A stretch of 64,000 nucleotides of DNA from Balaenoptera acutorostrata (GCF_949987535.1 NC_080080.1:59432668-59496667), one strand, 5' to 3'; numbered from the stretch's first letter, positions 36,371 to 49,297 are shown. Notes: generated by a model from the letters alone, not told the origin. Numbers and translations are program-made.

Positions 36371-37672
36371 CATGGAGCTTTTTTATTTTTAATTTATTTT
36401 TTATTGAAGTATAGTTGAATTACGATGTGTTAATTACTGCTGTACATCAGTGACTCAGTTATATATATATATACACATTGTTTTTCATATTCTTTTCCTT
36501 TATGGTTTATCACAGGATATATATATATATATTTAAACATCTTTATTGGAGTAGAATTGCTTTACAATGGTGTGTTAGTTTCTGCTTTATAACTAAGTGA
36601 ATCAGTTATACATATACATATATCCCCATATCTCTTCCTTCTTGCGTCTCCCTCCCTCCCCCCTCCCTATTCCACCCCTCTAGGTGATCACAGAGCACCG
36701 AGCTGATCTCCCTGTGCTATGCGGCTGCTTCCCACTAGCTATCTATTTCACATTTGGTAGTGTATATAAGTCCATGACACTCTCTCTCTTTGTCACATCT
36801 TACCCTTCCCCCTCCCCATAACCTCAAGTCCATTCTCTAGTAGTTCTGCGTATTTATTCCCGTCTTGCCCCTAGATTCTTCATGACCATTTTTTTTTTTT
36901 TTTAGATTCCATATATATGTGTTAGCATACGGTATTTGTTTTTCTCTTTCTGACTTACTTCACTCTGTATGACAGACTCTAGGTCCATCCATCTCACTAC
37001 AAATAACTCAATTTCATTTCTTTTTATGGCTGAGTAATATTCCATTATATATGTGTGCCACATCTTTATCCATTCATCTGTTGATGGACACTTAGGTTGA
37101 TTCCATGTACTGGCTATTGTAAATAGAGCTGCAATGAACACTGTGGTACATGACTCTTTTTGAATTATGGTTTTCTCAGGGTATATGCCCAGTAGTGGGA
37201 TTGCTGGGTCGTATGGTAGTTCTATTTGTAGTTTTTTAAGGAACCTCCATACTGTTCTCCATAGTGGCTGTATCAATTTACATTCCCACCAACAGTGCAA
37301 GAGGGTTCCCTTTTCTCCACACCCTCTCCAGCATTTATTGTTTGTAGATTTTTTGATGATGGCCATTCTGACCGGTGTATCACAGGATATTGAATATAGT
37401 TCCCTGTGCTATACAATAGGACCTTGTTGTTCATCTGTTCTATATATACCAGTTTTCATCTTCTAATCCCAAACTCCCGCTCCTACCCTCTCCCACGACC
37501 CTCCCCCTTGGCAACCACCAGTCTATTCTCTATGTCCCTGATTTTGTTTCTGTTTCATAGATAGGTTCATTTATGTCATATTTTAGATTCCATATATAGG
37601 TGATATCCTATTGTATTTGTCTTTTGGACTTACCTCACTTAGTATTATAATCTCTAGTTGCATCATGGGGCA
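36371..37672 (-). mobile_element. Older L1 3' fragment, split by a younger L1
   Basis: The outer element comprises 36371-36520 (reversed 3' end, ATTGAAGTATAGTTGAATTA) and 37391-37672 (TGAATATAGTTCCCTGTGCT through AGATTCCATATATAGGTGAT). It is interrupted by the insertion 36521-37377. Read together, the two parts are one 5'-truncated minus-strand L1. The whole lies between the STMN2 promoter and the RE1-like site. Confidence 0.85.
36521..37377 (-). mobile_element. Younger 5'-truncated L1 nested in an older L1
   Basis: A cetartiodactyl-type L1 end: AACATCTTTATTGGAGTAGA, the CATATACATATATCCCCATA stretch and CACCGAGCTGATCTCCCTGT on the plus axis. It continues into the ORF2 C-terminus, a 154-codon open stretch at 36902-37366 (minus) with [20 protein letters not shown] and [21 protein letters not shown] direct repeat TATCACAGGATAT at 36508-36520 and 37378-37390 is the target duplication, which proves insertion into the older L1. 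It has no reverse transcriptase or endonuclease domain, so it is inert. Confidence 0.93.
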
Positions 37673-37996
37673 TCACTGTTAATTTAACTCTTCTGTGACT
37701 TCACTGAAACTTCCTTCAATCTAAGTCCATACAGAATATGTGGTTTTGACATTTGAGAAATAGACAAATAATCTCTAATTCCATTGCATTTTAAAGCTAA
37801 GAAATAGTGCATTGTTGAAATCATGTACAGGTACAAAACTCTGGCAAGTTTTTAATTTTATAGAAATGATTAGAATTTTTCTCATGAATGAAATAAGTTC
37901 TTAGCAGCTTTCTGTCAAACCACCTTTCAAAATTTCTTTCTAGCCTCATGAGTAATATGCAGTTTTGAATGCATAAAACCATTTGAAAAATTACAG

Positions 37997-38017
37997 GGTA
38001 CTCTCCTTGGTGCTGAA
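37997..38017 (-). promoter_or_regulatory. STMN2: RE1/NRSE-like REST binding site of STMN2
   Basis: On the minus strand the 21 bases read as half-site TTCAGCACC, a two-base spacer AA, and half-site GGAGAGTACC. This matches the RE1 consensus (TTCAGCACC, then GGACAGCGCC-type) and, from memory, the SCG10 element (GGAGAGTGCC) with one change in the right half (G to A) and one in the spacer. SCG10 is one of the two genes in which this silencer was first described. REST bound here keeps the gene off outside neurons. The site is about 2.8 kb upstream of exon 1. Removing the nested 1.3-kb L1 at 36371-37672 leaves about 1.5 kb, consistent with the rodent position I remember. Confidence 0.82.
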
Positions 38018-39465
38018 ATAAATTTCTTCGCCTCCTATTAACTTGTAAGACATTTTAACTCCATGGATGTCTTGCTGAATGATAGAAAGCTACAGAAGCT
38101 GGAGCAGTTCTAACCTGCTGAGTCATAGGAAAAATAAAAGATAAAGTGGAGATCAATAAAATCATTTCTTGAACAGGAAGATTAGAAATTATCTTTCCTG
38201 TCATTGTATAGGTCTGTGACTATGACACAGCAAGAGAGCAATATGGAAGTTGGCAGCGTCTGGGAATAAACAACCCTTTTCTCCCTCTCTATAGTCACTT
38301 CCTACTTTAAATGTGAGAGCTAATTCCCTCTCAGTGGAGTAGTTTCCAATCATGAGATGAGGGATCTTCAGTATGTCTGTGTGATTAATATCTTTAAAGT
38401 ATTCCTCTTCTCCCCACCACACCCTTTCCCCTCAGGCTATGTGTCATTTCTACCCATTCTTTAGCTTCCTTGGAGAAAAAGGTCCCTAAGTCATGGCATT
38501 AATGTCTTTAACAACCACCATTAGCAGTTGAACAAAATCTATTGCACTTTTGATCACTGTGAGTAAAACAAAACAAAACACACATTTTATGGTCTAATCT
38601 CTCACTCTCTGAGAACATTACTTACTGATGTATAGGAATGTGAGATGGAGGTCAATATACACAGAGGCAAGTGTCAGATGGGTGACTCTTTTCTATTTCT
38701 GACTTTCTAGGTGCTAGCTACTTAACCCCCGTTACGTATGATTTTCAAATAATGTCAAGCTGGGTCTATCATCAACTGCCTAAGAAAAACTAAATAAATT
38801 CAAAGAGCTGAGTTACATCAATTATTGTTATATATTTATGTTCTTTTAACATAACAATGTCAATCATGCATCTTAGCCTGATGGGGTAGGGGCAAAATAA
38901 GGACAGAGAAATTATCTCATATTCAATAGTTTAATCATTATTCATTCATTTGTTCAGTTCATTCATTCAGCAAATATTTATTTAATGAAATTTCCGGTTT
39001 TTATATTATGAAATCAGTTAAGCTTCTCCTTAGTGTCTAAAAAATTATAAAATAAAGGAAACTATAACCCCCACCTCCTTAAGAAAATGTTATTAATTTT
39101 GAAGGTTGACTATTATCCTGTGTATCAGTTAGAGTGCTTTTGGTTGCAAAGAATAGAAAAAACAATGCAAACTGGCTTTGATAATAGAAGGGGATTTGTC
39201 AGCTCATCTAACTATAGATTGAGCAGGTCCCAGAGGTCTGAAGATGAGAATCAGCTTTCCATGAAGCAAATGGTTTTGATGAAGATGGGTGGATGCCAAA
39301 ATTAAAGAATAGGTACTAGATATGTACAATGTAAATAAGGACAACAATTCCTATATTACAGAATTTGAGGTAGGCTGAAGGGTTACCATGTGTAAACTGC
39401 CTAAATCACCATGAATGTTTAATAAATTATGGCTACTATGTTTATGGTTTTCAATACAATTAACC

Positions 39466-39580
39466 TTTTTAAAGGTAGGGACTGGGTAGTGTATATCTTT
39501 ATATCCCTTTTAGTGTTTGGCTTCATGATTCACAGGGTAGATAGTCAATAAATGTGTGTGAAATAACAACAACAACAACA
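39466..39580 (+). repeat. L2 3'-end-like fragment and (AAC)n repeat
   Basis: AGGTAGGGACTGGGTAGTGT leads to ATAGTCAATAAATGTGTGTG, an L2-like 3' end. A short AAC repeat follows (39564-39580). Confidence 0.5.
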
Positions 39581-40296
39581 ATTTTCAACACTGTTGAAAA
39601 TAAATCAAGATGACTGAACCCATTGAAACCATAGCGATGCTTCTAACAGCCCTTCTTTGCTTAGCTCATCTTGGGAGCAGGTACTAAGCTGTTTACTATT
39701 GTTTCTTTATTTATATCCTGCCCCATTCCCAAAAGGACTTAAGGGGATAAAGCTCATGTCAGTAGAAGATCCTTGGTAGTTTTAAAAATCTTTAACAGCA
39801 GTAAGAGGAAGTTGTGGAAATCAAAGGCGTGCTAACAGAGATTTTAATTACTGTAGGTTTCGGTGGTGTATTGTGTATTATCTCTGCAAGGAGGCCTGAG
39901 GTGTTGGTTTCTTTCCAAACTGGAGAGGAGCAGTTGCTTTGGAGGATTAGCTGATGTCATCTAACACAATCATATGATTTTCCGCTAATAATAATCAAGG
40001 GTCTGGGAAGGAATCTTAAAGTAATTATTAAAAGTTAGTGAGATATGAAAAATATTGTTAGAATTGAATTAATTGTTTTGATCTGACCTCAGTTGATTAC
40101 AAAAGAAGTTTATGAAAAAGTAAAAAAGCCATAGAATTTTTTTAGGTGATTGGAAATGCAGTAAAAGCTGAAAATATCTAGAGATGCACCTAAAATAGTA
40201 ACACATGAAAAAAGTTAACTGATTAACATTTTGATCATTTTGCCACATTTAAACCCTTATAGATTAATTAAAAATAAAAGGACCCGATGTCCTTTA

Positions 40297-41117
40297 TCAT
40301 GTATTTATTTTTTGTTTTTATTTTATTTAAAAATTTTTTATTTTTATTTTATATTGGAGTATAGTTGATTTACAATGTTGTGTTAGTTTGAGGCGTACAG
40401 CAAAATGATTCAGTTATACATATACATGTATCTATTCTTTTCAATTTCTTTTCCCTTTTAGGTTATTACAAAATATTGAGCAGAGTTCCCCTGTGCTATA
40501 CAGTAGATCATTGTTGGTTATCTATTTTAAATATAGCAGTATGTATATGTCAGTCTCAAACTCCCAATCTATCCCTCCCCCCAGCTTTCCCCCCTGGTAA
40601 CCATAAATTCATTCTCTACATCTGTGAGTTTGTTTCTATTTCGTAAATAAGTTCATTTGTATCAATTATTTTAGATTCCGCATATAAGCGATATCATATG
40701 ATATTTGTCTTTCTCTGTCTGACTTACTTCACTTAGTATGATAATCTCCAGGTCCATCCATGTTGCTGCAAATGGCATTATTTTGTTCTTTTTTATGTCT
40801 GAGTAATATTCCATTGTATATATGTACCTCATCTTTATCCATTCATTTGTCAATGGGCATTTAGGTTGCTTCCATATTTTGGCTATTGTAAATAGTGCTG
40901 CAATGAACTCTGGGGTGCATGTATCCTTTTGAACCATGTTTTTCTTGGGATGTATGCCCAGGAGTGGGATTGCTGGATCATATGGTACCTCTATTTTTAG
41001 TTTTTTAAGGAACCTCCATATTGTTCTCCAAAGTGGCTGTACCAATTTACATTCCCACCAACAGTGTAGGAGGGGTCCCTTTTCTCCACATCCTCTCCAG
41101 CATTTATTGTTTGTAGT
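40297..41117 (-). mobile_element. 5'-truncated L1 with target duplication
   Basis: Minus-strand L1 3' end: T-rich left edge, ATATTGGAGTATAGTTGATT, the 3' UTR, and then an ORF2 C-terminal frame. That frame is open over about 40671-41201 and encodes [20 protein letters not shown] and [20 protein letters not shown]. It is flanked by GATGTCCTTTA at 40286-40296 and 41118-41128. The part of the open frame beyond 41117 is flank. No reverse transcriptase domain, so it is inert. Confidence 0.92.
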
Positions 41118-41129
41118 GATGTCCTTTAA

Positions 41130-43620
41130 TGGAACCATCCAATATGGTTTATTTAAAAGGAAAGTCATTCCAAGGAAGGAGTTAGTGTTCCTTATTAACA
41201 ATGAAATCTACATTGTTCAGTGAGTTCTGGTTGATTCTGCAGTGGTGAATGAACATATCATTATTTTCCTCTTAGGTTAGTTATTAAAAATGGAGAATGC
41301 TTAGTTAATTATTATCTCCTTTCTTATACCTAGGGTTTTCTTTATGTCCAAATGAGACTTGCACATATTAGTAATAAGGATAATTTACCCAGAAGCAAAA
41401 TGACTTATTGAAATTCATAAGTGTTATTGATGATTTTGTAATTGAACTTTTCTGGAAATGAACTTGCCCTAAGCATAAGAAAGACTTAATGTACATTTAA
41501 TAAGTTGAATCTTTACATTAAATTGGTAATGTTGAAAAATTATTTGCTATCTTGACAGCAACTACTGTAATGTTTTCCTTCTTTCTGTGTGTTGATTTAC
41601 ATCTTGAGTCCAAGGAGAACATTAGGTGGACACCACTGAAGCTGGGAAGTTGATTCCCCTTGGGATTCCACTCAGCATTTTAGCTTTCAACACTTGAGTG
41701 AGAACACAACAGAGACAATATTGAAGTGCCTGGAAGAGAAACCTAGGAGAAATATGACGCACTACATTTATCCCACAGGGCTTATTCTATTCTATTTTTT
41801 AAACAGAAGCCCCACCATAAGCATTGCACTATACACACAGTTAACGTTAGTTGCCTAAGAACTTCGTTTTATTTAAATCGCATCTGGAAGGACGAGGAGG
41901 GGGAATTAGGAAAGAGAAAAGCAAAAGCAATTTATTGTACTGCCTTCCAAAGATACTTTTCCACTAATCATTTATTAACTCATTCTCTGACCCTCTGAAC
42001 TTCCCCAACCCTATCCTGCTTTATTATCAGATGGAATTGAATTAATAGATGTAGGTAGAATTTTTAAAAAGTGATTTCATAAAAAATTCAGTTTGACAGT
42101 AACATTAGCCTTGAGCTCTGCTATAGACAGTAGAATCTCATTCTATTTTTTCTCATCTTTTCACATCTTGATGGACTCTTCCTTCTTCCTCTTTTTTTCT
42201 TCAGTTTCTTCCTTAATCATAGGGTAACTAATTACAGCTAACTTTTCAGGAATTCAGGTCAGCGACAAGGGAGAAATGTACAGATTGGGTAGCAAATGGT
42301 GCCTACAGTTTTCCTCTTTGGGTTTATTTAGAATATACAGGAAATGTCCTCTTTTGGAAAAAGGGTTTCAAAAACTTGTGCACACATCTTATATTATCAA
42401 AATTAAGAATATTTACTAAGAATATTTTTGTGATGAACAATTTCAAATGGACACAGAGGAAGAGAGAACAAATAATGAACTCATTTCAATCAAGTTAAAA
42501 AATTATCAAGATTTCCTTGCTTCTATTTTTTAATTTTTCTTTATTTTTTCCACCTTTGTTGAAATCTTTAAGAGGAAATAGACGTTATTTAAATTTGCTC
42601 TTACATACTTAAGTAGGTATTTCTAAAACATATGCACCTTTTCTTACATAAATACAATTCTATTGTCACACTTAACAATTTTAATAATTCATTGGTAACA
42701 TCTAATACCTCGCTCATAATCACATTTTCATGATTGTTTTGAACATGCCATTTTACAGTTTATTTTTTTGAAATGGTACCTAAATATGGTGCACACATTC
42801 TATTCAGTTTTATGTTTCTCAAATCTCTTTTAATCTGCAGCAGACCTCCCTTCATTTAAAAAATTCCTGCCATTGAGTTATTGCAGAAACTGGGTCAATT
42901 TTCCTATGAACTATTTTACATTCTGCATATGCCTATATGCTTCCAAGTTAGGTTGGTCACTTAACTTTTTACTGAGTTTCCTGTAAATGGAAGTCAAATT
43001 TCAAGTCTTGATTAGATTCAGGATCATCTTGTCAAAGAATAACCCAGATGTATTCAGTTTAATTAAAAGCATAGCTGATATTTATTCACATGTGATGGAG
43101 ATCAATCATGGAACCAAGGTAAGGAATGGTTTATTAAAGCAAAAACCACAGCATCTGAGGAACCGTGAAATATTATTTTTGGCCCATGGGCAAGGTGATT
43201 AGTTAAAATTTATCAGGGGGAACATTTTCCTTGAAGCAAGGTGGCATTCATCAGGGGCTGGCAGTTATCAGGGAAGGCAACTTTAGTTATTTATGAGTTT
43301 TCTGAGAAATCCTGTGACTGAAAGTGATTGTCTTATTTCTGGGTATGGCTTTTGCTGAACTCTTGGCTGGACTTCTGCTGAACTCTGCTCTTTCGTTAAG
43401 GTAAGACTGTAATATTTCTCTATTAGAATAACTTTGTCCTCCTTTTGGTCAAAGTCAGCTGAGTGAGCCATAATGGCTTCAGTCTTTGATGCAGTAGCAT
43501 AAGCTGAGCGTCAGCCTGGCATACTGGCACTGTGGTAGTTTTTAAGCACCTGCATATCATTCAGTAGAAAAGCCAAGAAGAATCATAAATATCAAAAGAA
43601 ATATTTGGAATCCCACTATT
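41130..43620. other. Intergenic stretch without recognised gene
   Basis: AT-rich unique-looking sequence. Part of 42990-43330 (GGTTTATTAAAGC and a GGGGCTGGCAGTTATCAGGG stretch) may be an old LTR or other repeat, but I cannot assign it. I see no exon or RNA gene. Confidence 0.5.
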
Positions 43621-44352
43621 CGTACCTAGTTTTTTTTTAATATAAATTTATTTATTTTTTTATACAGCAGGTTCTTATTAGTCAACCATTTTATACACAT
43701 CAGTGTATACATGTCAATCCCAATCTCCCAATTCATGAAACCACCACCCCCACTCCCTCCCGCTTTCCCCCCTTGGTGTCCATACATTTGTTCTCTACAT
43801 CTGTGTCTTAATTTCTGCCCTGCAAACCGGTTCATCTGTACCAGTTTTCTAGGTTCCACATATATGCATTAATATATGATATTTGTTCTTCTCTTTCTGA
43901 CTTACTTCACTCTGTGTGACAGTCTCTAGATCCATCCACGTCTCTACAAATGACCCAATTTCGTTCCTTTTTATGGCTGAGTAATATTCCATTGTATATA
44001 TGTACCACATCTTCTTTATCCATTCGTCTGTCGATAGGCATTTAGGTTGCTTACATGACCTGGCTATTGTAAATAGTGCTGCAGTGAACATTGGGGTGCA
44101 TGGGTCTTTTTGAATTATGGTTTTCTCTGGGTATATGCCCAGTAATGGGATTGCTTGGTCATATGGTAGTTCTATTTTTAGTTTTTTAAGGACCCTCCAT
44201 AATGTTCTCCATAGTGGCTGTATCAATTTACATTCCCACCAACAGTGCAAGAGGGTTCCCTTTTCTCCAGACCCTCTCCAACATTTATTGTTTGTAGATT
44301 TTTTGATGATGGCCATTCTGACTGGTGTGAGGTGATACCTCGTTGTAGTTTT

Positions 44353-44689
44353 TTTTTTTTTTTTTTTAATTTTATAGCTACTTTATTTATTTATTTATTT
44401 ATTTTTGGCTGTGTTGGGTCTTCGGTTCATGCGAGGGCTTTCTCTAGTTGCGGCAAGTGGGGGCCACTCTTCATCGCGGTGCGGGGACCGCTCTTCATCA
44501 CGGTGCGCGGGCCTTTCACTATTGCGGCCCCTCCCTTTGCGGGGCACAGGCTCCAGACGCGCAGGCTCAGTAGTTGTGGCTCACGGGCCCAGCTGCTCCG
44601 TGGCATGTGGGATCTTCCCAGACCAGGGCTCGAACCCGTGTCCCCTGCATTAGCAGGCAGATTCTCAACCACTGCGCCACCAGGGAAGC
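44353..44689 (-). mobile_element. CHR-type SINE inserted in L1 copy A
   Basis: A tRNA-derived cetartiodactyl SINE in reverse orientation. The right end is the tRNA-like head (on the minus strand GGGCTTCCCTGGTGGCGCAG, with the box B GGTTCGAGCC) and the left end is the poly-A with ATAAATAAATAAATAA. It is flanked by CCTCGTTGTAGTTTT at 44338-44352 and 44690-44704. L1 copy B lacks a SINE at the matching place (near 60245), so this insertion came after the two copies separated. Open frames in it are artefacts. Confidence 0.95.
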
Positions 44690-46630
44690 CCTCGTTGTAG
44701 TTTTGATTTGCATTTCTCTAATGATTAGTGACGTTGAGCATCCTTTCATGTGTTTGTTGGCAATCTGTATATCTTCTTTGGAGAAATGTCTATTTATATC
44801 TCCTGCCCATTTTTGGATTGGGTTGTTTGTTTTTTTAATATTGAGCTGCATGAGCTGTTTATATATTTTGGAGATTAATCCTTTGTCCGTTGATTTGTTT
44901 GCAAATATTTTCTCCCATTCTGAGGGTTGTCTTTTCGTCTTGTTTATGGTTTCCTTTGCTGTGCAAAAGCTTTGAAGTTTCATTAGATCCCATTTGCTTA
45001 TTTTTGTTTTTATTTCCATTACTCTAGGAGTTGGATCAAAAAAGATCTTGCTGTGATTTATGTCAAAGAGTGTTCTTCCTATGTTTTCCTCTAAGAGTTT
45101 TATAGTGTCCAGTCTTACATTGAGATCTTCAATCCATTTTGAGTTTATTTTTGTGTATGGTGTTAGGGAGTGTTCTAATTTTATTCTTTTACATGTAGCT
45201 GTACAGTTTTCCCAGCATAGTTTTTTGAAGAGACTGTCTTTTCTCCATTGTATATCCTTGCCTCCTTTGTCATAGATTAGTTGACCATAGGTGCATGGCT
45301 TTATCTCTGGGCTTTCTATCTTGTTCCATTGATCTATATTTCTGTTTTTGTGCCAGTACCATATTGTCTTGATTACTGTAACTTTGTAGTATAGTCAGAA
45401 GTCAGGGAGTCTGATTCCTCCAGCTCCGTTGTTTTCCCTGAAGACTGCTTTGGCTATTTGGGGTCTTTTGTGTCTCCATACAAATTCTAAGATTTTTGTT
45501 CTAGTTCCATAAAAAATGCCATTGGTAATTTGATAGGGATTGCACTGAATCTGTAGATTGCTTTGGGTAGTATAGTCATTTTCACAATATTGATTCTTCC
45601 AATTCAAGGACATGGTATATCTTTCCATCTGTTGGTATCATCTTTAATTTCTTTCATCAGTGTCTTAGAGTTTTCTGCATACATGTCTTTTGTCTCCCTA
45701 GGTAGGTTTATTCCTAGGTATTTTATTCTTTTTGTTGCAATGGTAAATGGGAGTGTTTCCTTAATTTCTCTTTCAGATTTTTCATCATTAGTATATAGGA
45801 ATGCAAGAGATTCCTGTGCATTAATTTTGTATCCTGCAACTTTACCAAATTCATTGATTAGCTCTAGTAGTTTTCTGGTGGCATCTTTAGGGTTCTCTTA
45901 GTATCATTTCATCTGCAAACAGTGACAATTTTCCTTCTTCTTTCCTGATTTGTATTCCTTTTATTTCTTTTCCTTCTCTGATTGCCATGGCTAGAACTTC
46001 CAAAACTATGTTGAATAATAGCAGTAAGAGTGGATATCATTGTCTTGTTCCTGATCTTAGAGGAAATGGTTTCAATTTTTCACCATTGAGAATGATCGTT
46101 GCTGTGGGTTTGTGGTATATGGCCTTTATTATGTTGAGGTAGGTTCGCTCTATGCCCACTTTCTGGAGAGTTTTTCTCATAAATGAGTGTTGAGTTTTCT
46201 CAAAAGCTTTTTCTGCATCTATTGAGATGATCATATGGTTTTTCTTCTTCAATTTGTTAATATGGTGTATCACATTGATTGACTTGTGTATATTGAAGAA
46301 TCCTTGCATCCCTGGGATAAATCCCATTTGATCATGGGGTATGATCCTTTAAATGTGTTGTTGAACTCTGTTTGCTAGTATTTTGTTGAGGATTTTTGCA
46401 TCTGTATTCATCAGTGATATTGGTCAGTAATTTTCTTTTTTTGCGGTATCTTTGTCTGGTTTTGGTATCAGGGTGATGGTGGCCTCATAGAATGAGTTTG
46501 GGAGTATTCCTTCCTCTGCCATTTTTTGGAAGAGTTTGAGAAGGATGGGTGTTAGCTCTTCTCTAAAAGTTTGATAGAATTCACCTGTGCAGCCATCTGG
46601 TCCTGGACTTTTGTTTGATGGAAGATTTTT

Positions 46631-46920
46631 TTTTTAATTTTTATTTATTTATTTTTGGCTGTGTTGGGTCTTCGTTTCTGTGCAAGGGCTTCCTCTAGTT
46701 GCGGCAAGCGGGGGCCACTCTTCATCGCGGTGCACGGGCCTCTCACCATCACGGCCTCTCTTGTTGCAGAGCACAGGCTCCAGTCGCGCAGGCTCAGTAG
46801 TTGTGGCTCACGGGCCTAGTTGCTCCGCAGCATGTGGGATCTTCCCAGACCAGGGCTCGAACCCATGTCCCCTGCATTGGCAGGCAGACTCTCAACCACT
46901 GCGCCACCAGGGAAGCCCCA
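46631..46920 (-). mobile_element. CHR-type SINE inserted in L1 copy A ORF2, shared with copy B
   Basis: The same SINE family in reverse orientation, flanked by the 18-base duplications GTTTGATGGAAGATTTTT (46613-46630) and GTTTGTTGGAAGATTTTT (46921-46938). One base differs between them (A against T). Copy B has a SINE at the identical ORF2 position with the same asymmetric mismatch. Confidence 0.95.
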
Positions 46921-48374
46921 GTTTGTTGGAAGATTTTTAATCACATTTTCAATTTCATTACTTGTGATTGGTCTGTTCATATTTTCTATTTCTTCCTGGT
47001 TCAGTCTTGGAAGGTTATACCTTTCTAAGAATTTGTCCATTTCTTCCAGGTTGTCCACTTTATTGGCATAGAGTTGCTTGTAGTAGTCTCTTAGGATGCT
47101 TTGTATTTCTGTGGTGTCTGTTGTAACTTCTCCTTTTTCATTTCCAATTTTATTGATTTGAGTCCTCTCCCTCTTTTTCTTGATGAGTCTGGTTAATGGT
47201 TTATCAATTTTTTTTATCTTCTCAAAGAACCAGCTTTTAGTTTTATTGATATTTGCCATTGTTTTCTTTGTTTCTATTTCATTTCTTTCTACTCTGATCT
47301 TTATGATTTCTTTCCTTCTGTAACTTTGCGTTTTGTTTGTTCTTCTTTCTCTAGTTCCTTTAGGTGTAAGGTTAGATGGTTTATTTGAGATTTTTCTTGT
47401 TTCTTGAGGTAGGCTTGTATAGGTCTAAACTTCCCTCTTAGAACTGCTTTTGCTGCATCCCATAGGCTTTGGCTCATCGTGTTTTCATTGTCATTTGTCT
47501 CTAGGTATTTTTTTATTTCCTCTTTGATTTCTTCAGTGATCTCTTGGTTATTTAGTAACGTATTATTTAGCCTCCATGTGTTTGTGTTTTTTATGTTTTT
47601 TTCCCTGTAATTCATTTCTAATCTCATAGCATTGTGGTCAGAAAAGATACTTGATATGATTTCAATTTTCTTAAATTTACTGTGGCTTGATTTGTGACCC
47701 AAGATGTGATCTATCCAGGAGAATGTTCCATGGGCACTTGAGAAGAAAGTGTAATCTGCTGTTTCTGGATGGAATGTCCTACAAATATCCATTAAATCTC
47801 TCTGGTCTATTCTGTCATTTAAAGCTTGTGTTTCCGTATTAATTTTCCCTTTGGATGATGTGTCCGTTCGTGTAAGTGAGGTGTTAAAATCCCCAAGTCT
47901 TATTGTGTTACTGTTGATTTTCTCTTTTAGAGCTGTTAGCAGTTGCCTTATACATTGAGGTGCTCCTATGTTGGGTGCATATATATTTATAATTGTTATA
48001 TCTTCTTCTTGGATTGATCCCTTGATCATTATGTAGTGTCCTTGTCTCTTGTAACATTCTTTATTTTCAAGTCTATTTTATCTGATATGAGTATTGCTAC
48101 TCCAGCTTTCTTTTGATGTCCATTTGCATGGAATATCTTTTTCCATCCCCTCACTTTCAGTCTGTACGTGTCCCTAGGTCTGAAGTGGGTCTCTTGTAGA
48201 CAGCATATAGATGTGTCTTTTTTTTTGTATCCATTCAGCAAGCCTGTGTCTTTTGGTTGGAGCATTTAATCCATTCACGTTTAAGGTATTATCGATATGT
48301 ATGTTCCTATTACCATTTTCTTAATTGTTTTGGGTTTGTTTTTGTAGGTCCTTTTCTTCTCCTGTGTTTCCCAC

Positions 48375-49297
48375 TTAGAGGAGTTCCTTTAGCATTTGTT
48401 GTAGAGCTGGTTTGGTGGTGCTGAATTCTCTTAGCTTCTGCTTGTCTGTAAAGCTTTTGATTTCTCCATTGAATCTGAATGAGATCCTTGCCGGGTAGAG
48501 TAATCTTGGTTGTAGGTTCTTCCCTTTCATCACTTTAAATATATCATGCCACTCCCTTCTGGCTTGTAGAGTTTCTGCTGAGAAATCAGCTGTTAACCTT
48601 ATGGAAGTTCCCTTGTATGTTATTTGTCAGTTTTCCCTTGCTGTTGTCAATAATTTTGCTTTGTCTTTAATTTTTGCCAATTTGATTACTATGTGTCTCG
48701 GCTTGTTTCTCCTTGGGTTTATCCTGTATGGGACTCTCTGTGCTTCCTGGACTTGGGTGGCTATTTCCTTTCCCATGTTAGGGAAGTTTTTGACTATAAC
48801 CTCTTCAAATATTTTCTCGGGTCCTTACTCTTTCTCTTCTCCTTCTGGGACCATTATAATGCGAATATTGTTGTGTTTAATGTTGTCTCAGAGGTGTCTT
48901 AGGCTGTCTTCATTTCTTTACATTCTTTTTTCTGTTCCGTCACAGTGAATACCATCATTCTGTCTTCCAGGTCACTTATCCGTTCTTCTTCATCGGTTAT
49001 TCTGCTATTGATTCCTTCTAGTGTAGTTTTTATTTCAGTTACTGTATTGTTCATCTCTGTTTGATTGTTCTTTAACTATTCTAGGTGTTTCTTCTTTAAT
49101 TCTTCTAGGTCTTTGTTAAACATTTCTTGCATCTTCTCAATCTTTGCCTCCTTTCTTTTTACAAGGTCCTGGATCATCTTCACTATCATTATTCTGAATT
49201 CTTTTTCTAGATGCTTGCCTATCTCCACTTCATGTAGTTCTTTTTCTGGGGTTTTATCTTGTTCCTTCATCTGGTACATAGCCCTCTTCCTTTTTAT
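48375..49297 (-). pseudogene. L1 copy A ORF1 remnant
   Basis: The RNA-binding coiled-coil protein of L1, broken. The N-terminal part is open at 49279-49076 (MYQMKEQDKTPEKELHEVEI, then KEFRIMIVKMIQDLVKRKEA and a coiled coil). The rest reads in other frames down to TAA at 48377-48375. The expected start codon seen in copy B (ATGAAAAGG) is ATAAAAAGG here at 49297-49289, so the start is lost as well. Confidence 0.85.

Larger units (their letters stand above)
43849..48316 (-). pseudogene. L1 copy A ORF2 (endonuclease-reverse transcriptase), broken
   Basis: The remnant of the L1 replicative protein starts at an ATG at 48316-48314 (compare copy B) and ends at TAG 43851-43849. Recognisable parts in order are the AP-type endonuclease (48265-47301: [54 protein letters not shown]) and the region before the reverse transcriptase (47259-46921). 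A SINE then interrupts, followed by reverse transcriptase pieces (46327-46037: [26 protein letters not shown] and SIDAEKAF) and the Cys-rich C-terminus (44316-43849: [20 protein letters not shown]). A second SINE interrupts the C-terminal part at 44353-44689. There are several frameshifts and stops, so no functional product is possible. Confidence 0.9.

Noticed and set aside
44245..44700. 151-codon plus-strand frame with an apparently complex C-terminus
   Set aside because: Reads through a CHR SINE and antisense L1 sequence, not a gene.
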